Below the pieces are notes generated by a model. The model was not told the DNA's origin, ran no database searches, and saw only the letters and a program-made list of their open reading frames with translations. Source: Devosia epidermidihirudinis (GTDB taxonomy: Bacteria; Pseudomonadota; Alphaproteobacteria; Rhizobiales; Devosiaceae). Taken from it: a DNA stretch of 64,000 nt. Both the position numbers and the translations under genes were made by a program. The stretch is taken from contig NZ_LANJ01000001.1 in assembly GCF_000971295.1 (NCBI RefSeq), forward strand, positions 1 through 64,000. Reading direction: 5' to 3'. Below are positions 32,442 to 41,569 of this stretch, piece by piece (position 1 is the first letter of the stretch; every line of letters begins with the position of its first letter).

Positions 32442-33182
32442 ATGAAGACCATTCTAATCGTCGGCATTGGCACCGGAAACTCTGAGCATCTGACGGTGCA
32501 GGCCATCAACGCGCTCAACCGCGCCGATGTGCTGTTTATCCCCGACAAGGGCGAGAGCAAAGCCGATCTGGCCGATCTGCGTCGCGAGATCATCGCGCGC
32601 TATGTGACCAATCCCAACAGCCGCACCGTCGATTACGCAGTGCCCAAACGCGATGCCGCCAATCCGGATTACGGCAATGGCGTCGATGATTGGCACGCAG
32701 CGCTGGCAACGCGCTTTGCAACGCTGTTGGAAGAAGTCCCCAAAGACGGCCACTGCGCCTTCCTCGTCTGGGGCGATCCCGGCCTTTACGACAGCACAAT
32801 CCGCATCGTCGACCGGCTCCGTTCCCAGCATGATTTCGCGGTCGAGATCATTCCCGGCATCACCAGCATTCAGGCACTGACCGCCGCCCACGGCATCGCC
32901 CTCAATCGCATTGGCGAACCCGTTCATATCACCACCGGCCGCCGCCTCTCCGAAGGCGACCTGCCGAGCGACACCATTGTCATGCTCGACGGCCAGACCG
33001 CGTTTACCGGTGTCGATCCCGACCTCAATATATTCTGGGGCGCTTATCTCGGAACTGAGCATGAAATGACCATTTCCGGGCGCGTGGGCGACGTGGCCGA
33101 GCGGATCGTTGAGGCCCGCCGCCTCGCCCGCCAGCAACATGGCTGGATCATGGACACCTATCTGCTGCGTCATCGCGACTAG
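32442..33182 (+). CDS. cobF: Precorrin-6A synthase (deacetylating) CobF
   Basis: A 246-residue SAM-dependent tetrapyrrole methylase. It methylates C-1 of precorrin-5 with loss of acetate in the aerobic cobalamin route. It opens with KTILIVGIGTGNSEHLTVQA and carries VWGDPGLYDSTIR and EIIPGITSIQAL, the CobF variant of the methylase SAM motifs. The AAGGAA element supports the ATG at 32442. First structural gene of the cob cluster, right after the ArsR gene; no B12 riboswitch precedes it. Confidence 0.93.
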   Translation: MKTILIVGIGTGNSEHLTVQAINALNRADVLFIPDKGESKADLADLRREIIARYVTNPNSRTVDYAVPKRDAANPDYGNGVDDWHAALATRFATLLEEVPKDGHCAFLVWGDPGLYDSTIRIVDRLRSQHDFAVEIIPGITSIQALTAAHGIALNRIGEPVHITTGRRLSEGDLPSDTIVMLDGQTAFTGVDPDLNIFWGAYLGTEHEMTISGRVGDVAERIVEARRLARQQHGWIMDTYLLRHRD

Positions 33183-33225
33183 AGACGCAGTTTCCCCCAT
33201 CGCGCCAATCCGCTAAAGCTGTTCC

Positions 33226-34380
33226 ATGTCCATCGTTCTTCCCATCGCCGCCTACCGCCGCGGCGCCTGTCCGTCGCTCGACGCGCCGATGCAGACCGGC
33301 GATGGACTGCTCTCGCGGCTGCGCATCGCTGGCGGGCGGATGAGCCCGGCCCAGCTCTCCGCCATCGCCGCCCTCGCCGCAGAACATGGCAATGGGCTGG
33401 TGGAAATCACCGCGCGTGGCAATCTTCAGGTGCGCGGCCTGACGCCAGCGTCAGCAGCGCCGTTCGCCCGCGCCGTCGAGGCTCTCATCGCAATCGAGCG
33501 CGGCCTCGTCGTCGAAACACCGCCATTGGCCGGCGACGACCCTACGGAAATTGCCGACCCGCGCCCCCTCGCCGCCTCCATCCGCGCTGCCTCGGTTTTG
33601 CTGGCAGCCCGTTTGGGTCCAAAGGTGACGGTTGTGGTCGATGGCAATGGCCGGTTGAATCGCTCCCAGCTCAAGGCCGACATTCGCCTGACCGCCATTG
33701 GCTCGGACCAGTGGGCCTGCGCTGTGGGCACGCGCAGCGATGTCATCCTGCGCAATGAGGCGCTGATGGTGACCTTGCGCGCGCTGCGCGAAATTGCCGA
33801 TATCGGCCTTGGGGCGCGCGCCACCGATCTTCCGGGCAGGGCTGTCTTGCCGCGCCGGACCAAGAACATCTCACCGATTGGCGCCTTTGCCCTGCGCCGG
33901 GGCAATGCAATCGGCATCGCTCTGCCCTTTGGCAGCAGCGATCAGGCTACGCTCGCCGCGTTGGCGGACGTTGCAATGTCACATGGCATCACTGAATTCC
34001 GCCTTGCGCCCCACCACGCCCTGCTGGCCATCGGCGCTCCGGCAGACTTTGCCAGCGACGCGGCCGCATTGGGCTTCATCACCGACGCTGCCGATCCCCG
34101 CTGTCGCATCAGCGCCTGTATCGGCAACCAAGGCTGCGCATCTGGCTACATTCCCGCCCGGATCATTGCCGCGCGCCTGGCGCCTGTGCTGCCGCCCGGC
34201 CAGACTTTGCATGTTTCGGGCTGTGCCAAGGGCTGTGCCCATCCGCGCCGGGCCAATGTGACGCTGGTGGGTCAGGTCGATGGCTATGGCCTTGTCATCG
34301 ACGGGCTGGCAGGCGATACGCCACAGGCGCTGCTGGGTGCGGATCAACTCGAAGCCGCGCTGACGGCCCCGCTAGGATGA
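33226..34380 (+). CDS. cobG: Precorrin-3B synthase CobG
   Basis: A 384-residue member of the sulfite/nitrite reductase-like family. It hydroxylates precorrin-3A at C-20 with O2 to form the gamma-lactone precorrin-3B. The nitrite-reductase half domain appears near residues 45-75 (GNGLVEITARGNLQVRGL). The Fe-S cysteines are in ACIGNQGCASG and VSGCAKGCAHP. CobG marks the oxygen-dependent pathway, which fits an aerobe. It is shorter than the classical enzyme (about 460). The stop overlaps cobH. Confidence 0.92.
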   Translation: MSIVLPIAAYRRGACPSLDAPMQTGDGLLSRLRIAGGRMSPAQLSAIAALAAEHGNGLVEITARGNLQVRGLTPASAAPFARAVEALIAIERGLVVETPPLAGDDPTEIADPRPLAASIRAASVLLAARLGPKVTVVVDGNGRLNRSQLKADIRLTAIGSDQWACAVGTRSDVILRNEALMVTLRALREIADIGLGARATDLPGRAVLPRRTKNISPIGAFALRRGNAIGIALPFGSSDQATLAALADVAMSHGITEFRLAPHHALLAIGAPADFASDAAALGFITDAADPRCRISACIGNQGCASGYIPARIIAARLAPVLPPGQTLHVSGCAKGCAHPRRANVTLVGQVDGYGLVIDGLAGDTPQALLGADQLEAALTAPLG

Positions 34381-35015
34381 CGATGACCACATATGACTAC
34401 ATCAAGGACGGTGACGCGATTTACGCGCAGTCCTTCGCCATCATCAGGGCCGAAGCCGATCTCAGCGCTTTTGCGCCGGTTGAAGCCGAATTGGCGATCC
34501 GCATGATCCACGCCGCCGGTTCTGTCGAGGCAGCAGATCACTTTGAGTTTGGTCCCGGCTTCGTCGCGTCGGCGCGCGCTGCGCTCGCTGCTGGCGCCCC
34601 TATTTTCTGCGACGCCGAAATGGTGGCGCGCGGCGTGACTGCCGCCCGCCTCCCCGCCAATAACGACGTAATCTGCACGTTGCGCGATCCGCAAACGCCT
34701 GCACTCGCCGCCGAGATTGGCAACACGCGCTCTGCTGCCGCGCTCCGCCTCTGGCTCCCACGGCTGGCTGGTTCGGTCGTGGCGATCGGCAATGCGCCCA
34801 CCGCGCTATTCTTCCTTCTTGAACTCCTGCGCGATGGCGCCCCCAAGCCGGCGGCCATCGTTGGCATGCCCGTGGGTTTCGTCGGCGCGGCGGAGTCAAA
34901 GGCGGCCCTGGCCGAGAATTCCTATGGCGTGCCCTATGCCATCGTGCGCGGTCGCCTGGGCGGTTCGGCCATGACGGCCGCAGCGCTCAATGCATTGGCG
35001 AGGCCTGGCATATGA
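34377..35015 (+). CDS. cobH: Precorrin-8X methylmutase CobH
   Basis: A 212-residue enzyme that moves the C-11 methyl to C-12, giving hydrogenobyrinate. The catalytic His is in the IRMIHAAGSVEAADHFEF region (near residue 45). TRSAAALRLW and VGMPVGFVGAAESKAAL are family signatures. It overlaps cobG and cobI by ATGA at both ends, so the operon is tightly coupled. Confidence 0.94.
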   Translation: MTMTTYDYIKDGDAIYAQSFAIIRAEADLSAFAPVEAELAIRMIHAAGSVEAADHFEFGPGFVASARAALAAGAPIFCDAEMVARGVTAARLPANNDVICTLRDPQTPALAAEIGNTRSAAALRLWLPRLAGSVVAIGNAPTALFFLLELLRDGAPKPAAIVGMPVGFVGAAESKAALAENSYGVPYAIVRGRLGGSAMTAAALNALARPGI

Positions 35016-35734
35016 CCGGCAAACTGTTCGGTGTCGGCACCGGTCCGGGCGATCCAGAGCTGCTCACCCTCAAGGCGGCAAAGGCCATCAGCACTGCTGA
35101 CGTGGTCGCCTATTTCGCCAAGCAGGGCAATGCGAGCAATGCCCGCGCCATCGTGGCAGAGCTGATCACCGGGCAGATCGAGGAACAACTCGGGTATCCG
35201 GTCACGACCGAGATCGACCGCCGCCACGAGGACTACAAGTCCGCCACATCGGGATTTTACGCAGAAGCCGCAGAGCGCGTTGCTGCCCATCTCGACGCCG
35301 GCCGCAATGTCGCTGTGCTGAGCGAAGGCGATCCGTTGTTTTACGGGAGCTACATGCATCTGCATGTTCGCCTTGCCCATCGCTACCCCACCGAGGTCAT
35401 TCCGGGGATCACCGCAATGTCGGGCTGCTGGTCGACCGCTGGCCTGCCGCTGGTTCAAGGCGACGATATCCTATCGGTCCTGCCCGGCACACTCGACGAA
35501 GTCGATCTGCGCAGCCGCCTCGACAACACCGATGGTGCCGTAATTATGAAGGTGGGGCGCAATCTGCCCAAGATCCGCCGCGCCATTGAGGCCGCCGGAC
35601 GGCTCGACGATGCGGTCTATGTCGAGCGTGGCACGATGGCCAATGGCCTCTCGATGCGCCTCGCTGACAAGCCCGATGACGTCGCGCCCTATTTCGCGCT
35701 CATCCTTGTGCCCGGATGGAGCAACCGTCCATGA
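35012..35734 (+). CDS. cobI: Precorrin-2 C20-methyltransferase CobI
   Basis: A 240-residue tetrapyrrole methylase: KLFGVGTGPGDPELLTLKAA at the N terminus, VLSEGDPLFYGSYMHLH near residue 105, and EVIPGITAMSGCW. It methylates precorrin-2 at C-20 to form precorrin-3A. It is coupled to cobH and cobJ by 4-base overlaps. Confidence 0.94.
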   Translation: MTGKLFGVGTGPGDPELLTLKAAKAISTADVVAYFAKQGNASNARAIVAELITGQIEEQLGYPVTTEIDRRHEDYKSATSGFYAEAAERVAAHLDAGRNVAVLSEGDPLFYGSYMHLHVRLAHRYPTEVIPGITAMSGCWSTAGLPLVQGDDILSVLPGTLDEVDLRSRLDNTDGAVIMKVGRNLPKIRRAIEAAGRLDDAVYVERGTMANGLSMRLADKPDDVAPYFALILVPGWSNRP

Positions 35735-36492
35735 GCGGCAAGTTGATCATCGTTGGCACGGGCCCCGGCAATCCCGATCAAACAACGCCGCAAGCCATCG
35801 CGGCCATAGAAGCCTCGTCGGTGTTCTTCGGCTATGGTCCCTATCTGGACCGGCTGACGCTGCGCGATGATCAGCGCCGCGTTGCCTCCGACAATCGCGA
35901 GGAACTGGCCCGCGCCAAAGATGCGTTGCACACCGCCGCTTCGGGCGAAAAGGTCTGCGTCGTCTCAGGTGGCGATCCCGGCGTCTTTGCCATGGCCGCG
36001 GCCGTCTGCGAAGCCATCGAGGCTGGCCCGCCGGCATGGCGTGCGCTCGATGTCGAAATCGTGCCTGGCGTCACCGCCATGCTGGCCGTCGCTGCCCGTG
36101 CCGGTGCGCCGCTGGGGCACGACTTCTGCGCCATCTCGCTTTCGGACAATCTCAAGCCATGGACAGTGATCGAGCAGCGTCTACGCGCCGTCGCGTCGGC
36201 TGGGCTGGTGATTGCGCTCTACAATCCCATCAGCAAGGCCCGTCCCTGGCAGTTGGGCACGGCCTTCGCCATTCTGCGCGAAGTGCTGCCTTGGGGCACG
36301 CCGGTCATCTTTGGCCGCGCCGCCGGACGCCCCGACGAGGCCATCACCGTCGTGTCGTTGGCCGATGCCGATGCGGCGACTGCCGACATGGCGACCTGCG
36401 TCATTATCGGCTCGCCCGAAACCCGCATCATCGAGCGCGAGGGCATGGCACCACTGGTCTATTCGCCCCGCTCGACAGGTGGCGCAAAATGA
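35731..36492 (+). CDS. cobJ: Precorrin-3B C17-methyltransferase CobJ
   Basis: A 253-residue methylase with KLIIVGTGPGNPDQTTPQA, VVSGGDPGVFAMAAAV near residue 80, EIVPGVTAMLA and the CobJ-specific GHDFCAISLSDNLKPW. It carries out ring contraction and C-17 methylation to precorrin-4. The ATG at 35731 overlaps the cobI stop, so five upstream codons are not used. It overlaps cobL directly, where cobK would be expected. Confidence 0.94.
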   Translation: MSGKLIIVGTGPGNPDQTTPQAIAAIEASSVFFGYGPYLDRLTLRDDQRRVASDNREELARAKDALHTAASGEKVCVVSGGDPGVFAMAAAVCEAIEAGPPAWRALDVEIVPGVTAMLAVAARAGAPLGHDFCAISLSDNLKPWTVIEQRLRAVASAGLVIALYNPISKARPWQLGTAFAILREVLPWGTPVIFGRAAGRPDEAITVVSLADADAATADMATCVIIGSPETRIIEREGMAPLVYSPRSTGGAK

Positions 36493-37694
36493 GCTGGCTC
36501 AGCATTGTTGGCATTGGTGAGGATGGGCTCGCCGGAATTGGCCAAGCCGCCACGGATGCGATTGCCAACGCCGAGATTGTCTTCGGCGGCGCGCGGCATC
36601 TCGAGCTTGCTGCTGCAGCCATAACCGGCGAGCAGCGCCTATGGCTCTCGCCCTTCTCGGCGTCCATCGAGGCCGTGATTGCCGAGCGCGGCCGCAAGGT
36701 CTGCGTGCTCGCCTCCGGCGATCCGTTCAACTTCGGCGTCGGCGCAACGCTCGCCCGGCATATCGATGCGTCCCAGATGGTGGTTTATCCCCACCCCTCT
36801 TCTTTCAGCCTTGCCGCTGCCCGCGTCGGCTGGCCGCTGCAGGATGTGCTCACGCTCTCGCTGCATGGTCGTCCGCTCGATCTGCTCCGCCCGCATCTGC
36901 ACACCGGTACGCGCATTCTGGCGCTGACATCAGACGAAAAAGGCCCAGCGGCCATCGCCGCCCTGCTCACCGAGGCAGGCTTTGGCATTTCCATCGTCAC
37001 GGTGCTTGAGGCGCTTGGCGGTCCCAGCGAAAAGATGCGCAGCCACGTCGCTATGGCTTTTGACATCAAAGACATCGACCCGCTCAACGTGTGCGCCATC
37101 AGCGTCGTCGCCCTGCCTGGCGCGCGCGTCCTGCCACTGACGCCGGGGCTCGACGACTCCTTGTTCGAACATGACGGTCAGATCACCAAGCGCGACGTCC
37201 GCGCGCTCACATTGTCCGCACTCGCGCCCCGCCGTGGCGAGACCCTGTGGGATATTGGCGCCGGGTCCGGCTCGATCGCCATTGAATGGATGCTGGCGGA
37301 TACCAACCTGCGCGCCATCGCCATCGAAGCCGACCCAGAACGAGCCGCCCGCATTGGCCGCAATGCCAACGCCTTCGGCGTACCCGACCTCAAGGTGATA
37401 ACGGGAACTGCCCCCGATGCGCTTACAGGTCTAGAGCCACCTCATGCCATTTTCGTCGGCGGCGGTGGTTCCGATCCCGGCGTGATCGACAATGCGCTTG
37501 CGGCCCTCCGCCCCGGTGGGCGCCTTGTGGCCAATGCGGTGACGCTGGAGATGGAAGCCATTCTCCTCGCCCGTCACGCAGAAATAGGCGGCAACCTCAC
37601 CCGCATCGAGGTATCGCGCGCTGGCGCCATCGGATCAATGACTGGCTGGCGGCCTGCCATGCCGATCACACAATGGGTTTGGACGCGGTCATGA
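36489..37694 (+). CDS. cobL: Precorrin-6Y C5,15-methyltransferase (decarboxylating) CobL
   Basis: A 401-residue two-domain enzyme. The N-terminal tetrapyrrole methylase (CbiE-like) has [15 protein letters not shown] and [12 protein letters not shown] near residue 80. The C-terminal Rossmann methylase (CbiT-like) has [15 protein letters not shown] near residue 255 and [16 protein letters not shown]. It adds methyl groups at C-5 and C-15 and removes the acetate carboxyl at C-12. The true start (36489) is set by the ATGA overlap with cobJ; a much longer in-frame start is an artefact. Confidence 0.94.
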   Translation: MSWLSIVGIGEDGLAGIGQAATDAIANAEIVFGGARHLELAAAAITGEQRLWLSPFSASIEAVIAERGRKVCVLASGDPFNFGVGATLARHIDASQMVVYPHPSSFSLAAARVGWPLQDVLTLSLHGRPLDLLRPHLHTGTRILALTSDEKGPAAIAALLTEAGFGISIVTVLEALGGPSEKMRSHVAMAFDIKDIDPLNVCAISVVALPGARVLPLTPGLDDSLFEHDGQITKRDVRALTLSALAPRRGETLWDIGAGSGSIAIEWMLADTNLRAIAIEADPERAARIGRNANAFGVPDLKVITGTAPDALTGLEPPHAIFVGGGGSDPGVIDNALAALRPGGRLVANAVTLEMEAILLARHAEIGGNLTRIEVSRAGAIGSMTGWRPAMPITQWVWTRS

Positions 37695-38449
37695 AGGTAC
37701 ATTTCATCGGTGCCGGTCCCGGCGCTGCCGACCTCATCACCGTGCGCGGTCGTGACCTGCTCGCCGCCTGCCCGGTGTGCCTTTATGCCGGCTCCATCGT
37801 GCCGCCCGAGATGTTGGCGTGGTGCGGACCCAATACACGCCTCGTCGACACCGCCCCGCTTTCGCTTAACGAGATCGAGGCCGAATATGCCAAGGCCGCA
37901 GCGGCTGGCGAGGACGTCGCCCGCCTGCACTCGGGCGACCTGTCGGTCTGGAGCGCCATCGCAGAACAGATGCGCCGCCTCGACCGCTTGGGCATCGCCT
38001 ACACCTTAACGCCGGGGGTACCCGCTTTTGCGGCAGCGGCCGCAGCGCTTGGTCGCGAGTTGACCATTCCTGCCGAAGCCCAAAGCCTCGTCCTGACACG
38101 CGTGTCAGGCCGCGCTTCGCCAATGCCGGAGCGCGAGAATCTCGCAGCCTTTGGCGCGACCGGCGCGACGCTGGCGATCCACCTTGCCATCCACGCACTG
38201 GATCGCATCGTCGCCGAACTGATGCCGCACTATGGCGCTGATTGCCCGGTGGCCATCGTCGCACACGCGTCCTGGCCCAACCAGAAGATCGTCAAAGGCA
38301 CGCTGGCCGATATCGAAGCCCGCTTCGCAGCCGATCCCGTCGAGCGCACCGCCATTGTGTTTGTCGGGCGGGGCTTAGGTGCCGAGGATTTCCGCGAAAG
38401 CTCGCTTTACGATCCCGATTACCAGCGGCGCTTCCGCGACCGCCTCTAG
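37691..38449 (+). CDS. cobM: Precorrin-4 C11-methyltransferase CobM
   Basis: A 252-residue methylase: [32 protein letters not shown] near residue 35, [17 protein letters not shown] near 80 and [18 protein letters not shown]. It forms precorrin-5. The ATG overlaps the cobL stop. Last gene of the cob operon in the window; the stop overlaps that of the convergent opgC by 4 bases. Confidence 0.95.
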   Translation: MKVHFIGAGPGAADLITVRGRDLLAACPVCLYAGSIVPPEMLAWCGPNTRLVDTAPLSLNEIEAEYAKAAAAGEDVARLHSGDLSVWSAIAEQMRRLDRLGIAYTLTPGVPAFAAAAAALGRELTIPAEAQSLVLTRVSGRASPMPERENLAAFGATGATLAIHLAIHALDRIVAELMPHYGADCPVAIVAHASWPNQKIVKGTLADIEARFAADPVERTAIVFVGRGLGAEDFRESSLYDPDYQRRFRDRL

Positions 38450-39663
38450 GGCTTGGCGGCGCGCGAGACGTCCTGCGTTTTGGTCAGGGCCCAGGCCAGT
38501 AGCCAGAGCGCGAGGAGGCCCCCGCCCAGGATCATCCCGTCGAACAGCGGATCGGGTTGGCGGGGCGATTTGACGGTCTGCAGGACCATGCTGATCACCG
38601 TGCCCACCGCAAACACCGGCAAGCCCTGACGCCCCAGCAGGCGCAGGGGTGCAGCAATGGCCGAACTCGCCACCCTACGCATAATCGGCAAATGGCCCAG
38701 CACGTAGAACAGTGCCAGCGCATGCAGCAAACGCGGCAGCGCGAGGAAGGTCTTGTCGAACCAGGTCACGTAGAACGGCAGGCCGGCATCGGCGAGGAAG
38801 CGCATGCTATCGAGCCCCGCCCGGCCGATCACCGGCACTTTGACCCACGCCAGCACCAACAGCAAAAATCCAAGCGCGAGAGCAAACAGCACCGGATGGT
38901 AAGGAATGAAGCGCTTGCCGACTTTCATGGCCGCGCCCGACAACAGTCCGATCACAAAAAGGATCTGCCAGGAAAACGGATTGAAGAACCAGCCGCCTGA
39001 ATTGGGATAGTTGGGCAGGTTGATGCGGAACTGTCCAGCAAGCGCCCAGATGACAATCGACAGTGCAAGCATCAGCCAAGGCTTGCGCAATCCGATGATC
39101 AGCACCAGAGGTGCGACGAGCAACAGCATCATGTAGAGCGGCAGGATATTGAGATAGCCAAGCTGATGGGTCAGCAAGGGGATGCCAACCAGGGCACTCA
39201 GCGGTTCCTTGAACAGCGGCGCGGCATTATTGACGGTCAGCATGCGCGGAATATCGAACCACTTCGCCGCCGCCGCAAAGATGGCCAGCGACAGCATGGT
39301 GATGGCGATGTGCACGAAATAGAGCTGGCGTGCGCGCGCCCATACCTTGGCGATTGCGGCCCACAGATTGCCGGTCCGGAAACGGTTGGAATAGGCTAGC
39401 CCTGCTGCAAGGCCCGACATGAAAACAAAGGCTTCCGCCGCGTCAGAGAAGCCGAAATTGCGGCTGGTAAACGTCTCGTAGATGGTGCCGGGCACGTGGT
39501 TGATGAAGATCATCACCAGAGCGATGCCCCGGAACATGTCGAGCCGCGCATCCCGGCCTACGGGCTGGGTCACTGTTTCCGCCGCCGGTGTCCAGATCGA
39601 GCGGATCCAGTTTGATCCGAGCAAGCCAGCAGCACGATGGGTTTGAGCGTCAGGCATGGACAT
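38446..39663 (-). CDS. opgC: OpgC-like membrane acyltransferase (periplasmic glucan succinyl transferase)
   Basis: About 405 residues with roughly ten membrane spans, in the OpgC family. [22 protein letters not shown] near residue 35 gives the conserved Arg/Asp and helix-1 His. [20 protein letters not shown] follows, the OpgC-type second motif. The likely role is adding succinyl groups to osmoregulated periplasmic glucans made by OpgG/OpgH. The ATG at 39663 has GGAGGGG 7 bases upstream and overlaps the opgH stop by 14 bases. Confidence 0.9.
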   Translation of the reverse strand: MSMPDAQTHRAAGLLGSNWIRSIWTPAAETVTQPVGRDARLDMFRGIALVMIFINHVPGTIYETFTSRNFGFSDAAEAFVFMSGLAAGLAYSNRFRTGNLWAAIAKVWARARQLYFVHIAITMLSLAIFAAAAKWFDIPRMLTVNNAAPLFKEPLSALVGIPLLTHQLGYLNILPLYMMLLLVAPLVLIIGLRKPWLMLALSIVIWALAGQFRINLPNYPNSGGWFFNPFSWQILFVIGLLSGAAMKVGKRFIPYHPVLFALALGFLLLVLAWVKVPVIGRAGLDSMRFLADAGLPFYVTWFDKTFLALPRLLHALALFYVLGHLPIMRRVASSAIAAPLRLLGRQGLPVFAVGTVISMVLQTVKSPRQPDPLFDGMILGGGLLALWLLAWALTKTQDVSRAAKP

Positions 39664-41407
39664 GGCCAATCCCCTCCGCAAGTGTCGTCCCGGCTGGCTC
39701 GCCCTGCTCCAGCCAGGCGGCCAGAATGACGCGCTGCTGGACGATCACGGGCGACGGCACAATCTCGAGATCGGTGCGAAACAGGCTGGGCACTTTGGGC
39801 TTTCTGGGTGGGTGTGAACTAAAGGCAATCAGCAGCGGCGCAATGATGGCCGGCAACATCGCCGGAGCGACCCAAATGGCGATGGTTGGCGCGAACAGAA
39901 TGGTGCTGCCCAGCGTCGCCACGCCCAGCAGCACGATCCACCAGCTCGCAGAGAAAGAATCCCGCAGGCTCAGCCAGTTTTGACCGCGTTTTGTGGCGGG
40001 CCAGCCGCCATCAATGCCGAGCAGCACCTGTGCCACGGCGCGGCTTTGCAGCAGCAACATCACCGGGGCCAGAATGGTCGAGAAAACGATCTCGCCCACG
40101 ATGGAGCCAAGTACGCGCACATTGCCGCCAAATCGGCGATTACGGCCATCGACCGCGCCACGCAGAAAGATCATGAACTTCGGGATCACCAGCACAGCCG
40201 CGACCGCAGCGCCCAGAACCCACATGCTGATCGGCGTGGGATCGAACCCCGCAAACATCGGCTGAGGATTGGGGAAAATGGCGGCCGCGATGCTGGTCGC
40301 CAACAGGGCCAGCCACAGCGGCGACGCCAGATAGGCCATGATGCCCTGAACGAAGGTGAACCGACTCCAGAATTTCAGCCCTGGCGCACCGATCAGTCGG
40401 CGATGTTGCAGATTGCCCTGACACCAGCGGCGATCGCGCTTGGCATATTCAATGAGATTTTCCGGGCCCTCTTCAAAGGACCCGCCAAGGTTCGGATCAA
40501 CCTGTACCTTCCATCCCGCCCGCGACAGCAGTGCGGCCTCAACATAGTCATGGCTGAGGATATGCCCGCCAAACGGTGGCTTGCCCGACAGCTCGGGCAG
40601 CCCACAACTTGCGGCGAAAGCTTTGACGCGCACAATGGCGTTGTGGCCCCAATACGGCCCTTCATTGCCCTGCATCACGGCCGCGCCGCGCGCAAAGGCG
40701 GGCGACAGATAGCCGGCGGAAAACTGCATGGAGCGCCCAAACAGGGTCTGCGCATGGATGATCTGCGGCAGGGTCTGCAACAGACCAAGCGAGGCATCAC
40801 CATCCATGCGCCGCGCCAGCTCGGCAATCGTCGCGCCTTCCATCAGGCTGTCCGCATCCAGGATCAGCGCATAATCATAGGCCGCCCCCGAACGCTCGAT
40901 GAAGTCTTCGATATTGCCGGCCTTGCGCCCGATATTGCGTTCGCGGCGGCGATAGAAAATGCGGCCATCGCTCATCGGCTCAGCCAGCAATTGCTGAAAC
41001 CAGACCATTTCGGCGCGCGCGTTCTCGGGCTGCTGGGTGTCAGAGAGCACGGCGATGTGAAAGCGCTCGGCGACGCCAAGCTCGATCAGGCTGCGGTTCA
41101 TCGCGGCAATACGGGCGAAAGTCTCGACCGGGTTTTCATTGTAGATCGGCACGAGGATGGCCGTCATGCCCTGCGGCGTGTCGTTGGAGAGAACCGCCCG
41201 ACGCGACGGCACGAACACGCCGAGGACGGCCGCTGCACCGCCCCACACCAGCCAGAAGGCACTGAAGGTCATTAAGACGGCCCGCGCCACATCGAGCGCC
41301 GTCAGTCCACCTTCACCGGTAAAACGCAAAAACAGATAGCCGCCTGCTCCGCTCAGGCACAGAGCGGCGAGCAGCGCGGTGGTGCGGGTCAGTATCGACC
41401 GGGTCAT
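39650..41407 (-). CDS. opgH: Glucan glucosyltransferase OpgH, main part (lacks N-terminal segment)
   Basis: A 585-residue inner-membrane glycosyltransferase that polymerises glucose from UDP-glucose for periplasmic glucans. GT2 motifs: LVPIYNENP near residue 85, the DAD site ILDADSLMEG near 183, SHDYVEA near 285 and the product-channel motif RDRRWCQGNLQH (QxxRW-like) near 325. There are several C-terminal spans. The upstream 46-codon segment at 41429-41569 lies in the same frame, separated only by a TAA and seven sense codons, so this ORF is probably the larger part of an interrupted opgH. No Shine-Dalgarno precedes its ATG. Confidence 0.88.
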   Translation of the reverse strand: MTRSILTRTTALLAALCLSGAGGYLFLRFTGEGGLTALDVARAVLMTFSAFWLVWGGAAAVLGVFVPSRRAVLSNDTPQGMTAILVPIYNENPVETFARIAAMNRSLIELGVAERFHIAVLSDTQQPENARAEMVWFQQLLAEPMSDGRIFYRRRERNIGRKAGNIEDFIERSGAAYDYALILDADSLMEGATIAELARRMDGDASLGLLQTLPQIIHAQTLFGRSMQFSAGYLSPAFARGAAVMQGNEGPYWGHNAIVRVKAFAASCGLPELSGKPPFGGHILSHDYVEAALLSRAGWKVQVDPNLGGSFEEGPENLIEYAKRDRRWCQGNLQHRRLIGAPGLKFWSRFTFVQGIMAYLASPLWLALLATSIAAAIFPNPQPMFAGFDPTPISMWVLGAAVAAVLVIPKFMIFLRGAVDGRNRRFGGNVRVLGSIVGEIVFSTILAPVMLLLQSRAVAQVLLGIDGGWPATKRGQNWLSLRDSFSASWWIVLLGVATLGSTILFAPTIAIWVAPAMLPAIIAPLLIAFSSHPPRKPKVPSLFRTDLEIVPSPVIVQQRVILAAWLEQGEPAGTTLAEGIGHVHA

Positions 41408-41428
41408 TGAATATAAAGGCCAGTCTAT

Positions 41429-41569
41429 TTAGCGGCTTGAAAACACCAGGAACACGTCCCTGAGCGCGCCGAACAGCGAGCGGCGCGAGGGCTCTAGCTG
41501 CTGCTTTGGCATGGCGAGGGGGGCGTCGGGCAAAACGTTGGCGTGGGCGAATTGGCGGTCGTACTTCAT
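41429..41569 (-). pseudogene. N-terminal segment of opgH, cut off by an in-frame TAA
   Basis: A 46-residue ORF: MKYDRQFAHANVLPDAPLAM continuing PKQQLEPSRR. The APLAMPKQQL piece resembles the cytoplasmic N terminus of longer OpgH proteins (a PPEAPL-MP-Q-L pattern as I recall it). Its ATG overlaps the opgG stop as ATGA, the coupling one would expect for opgH itself. It ends at TAA (41429-41431); then seven sense codons lead in frame to the ATG of the main opgH ORF. It could be a real small protein, but a nonsense mutation or sequence error in opgH is the simpler reading. Confidence 0.7.

Noticed and set aside
36036..36488. N-terminal extension of CobL by about 150 codons
   Set aside because: It overlaps cobJ out of frame; the ATGA overlap at 36489 and the family-typical start [10 protein letters not shown] fix the real start.
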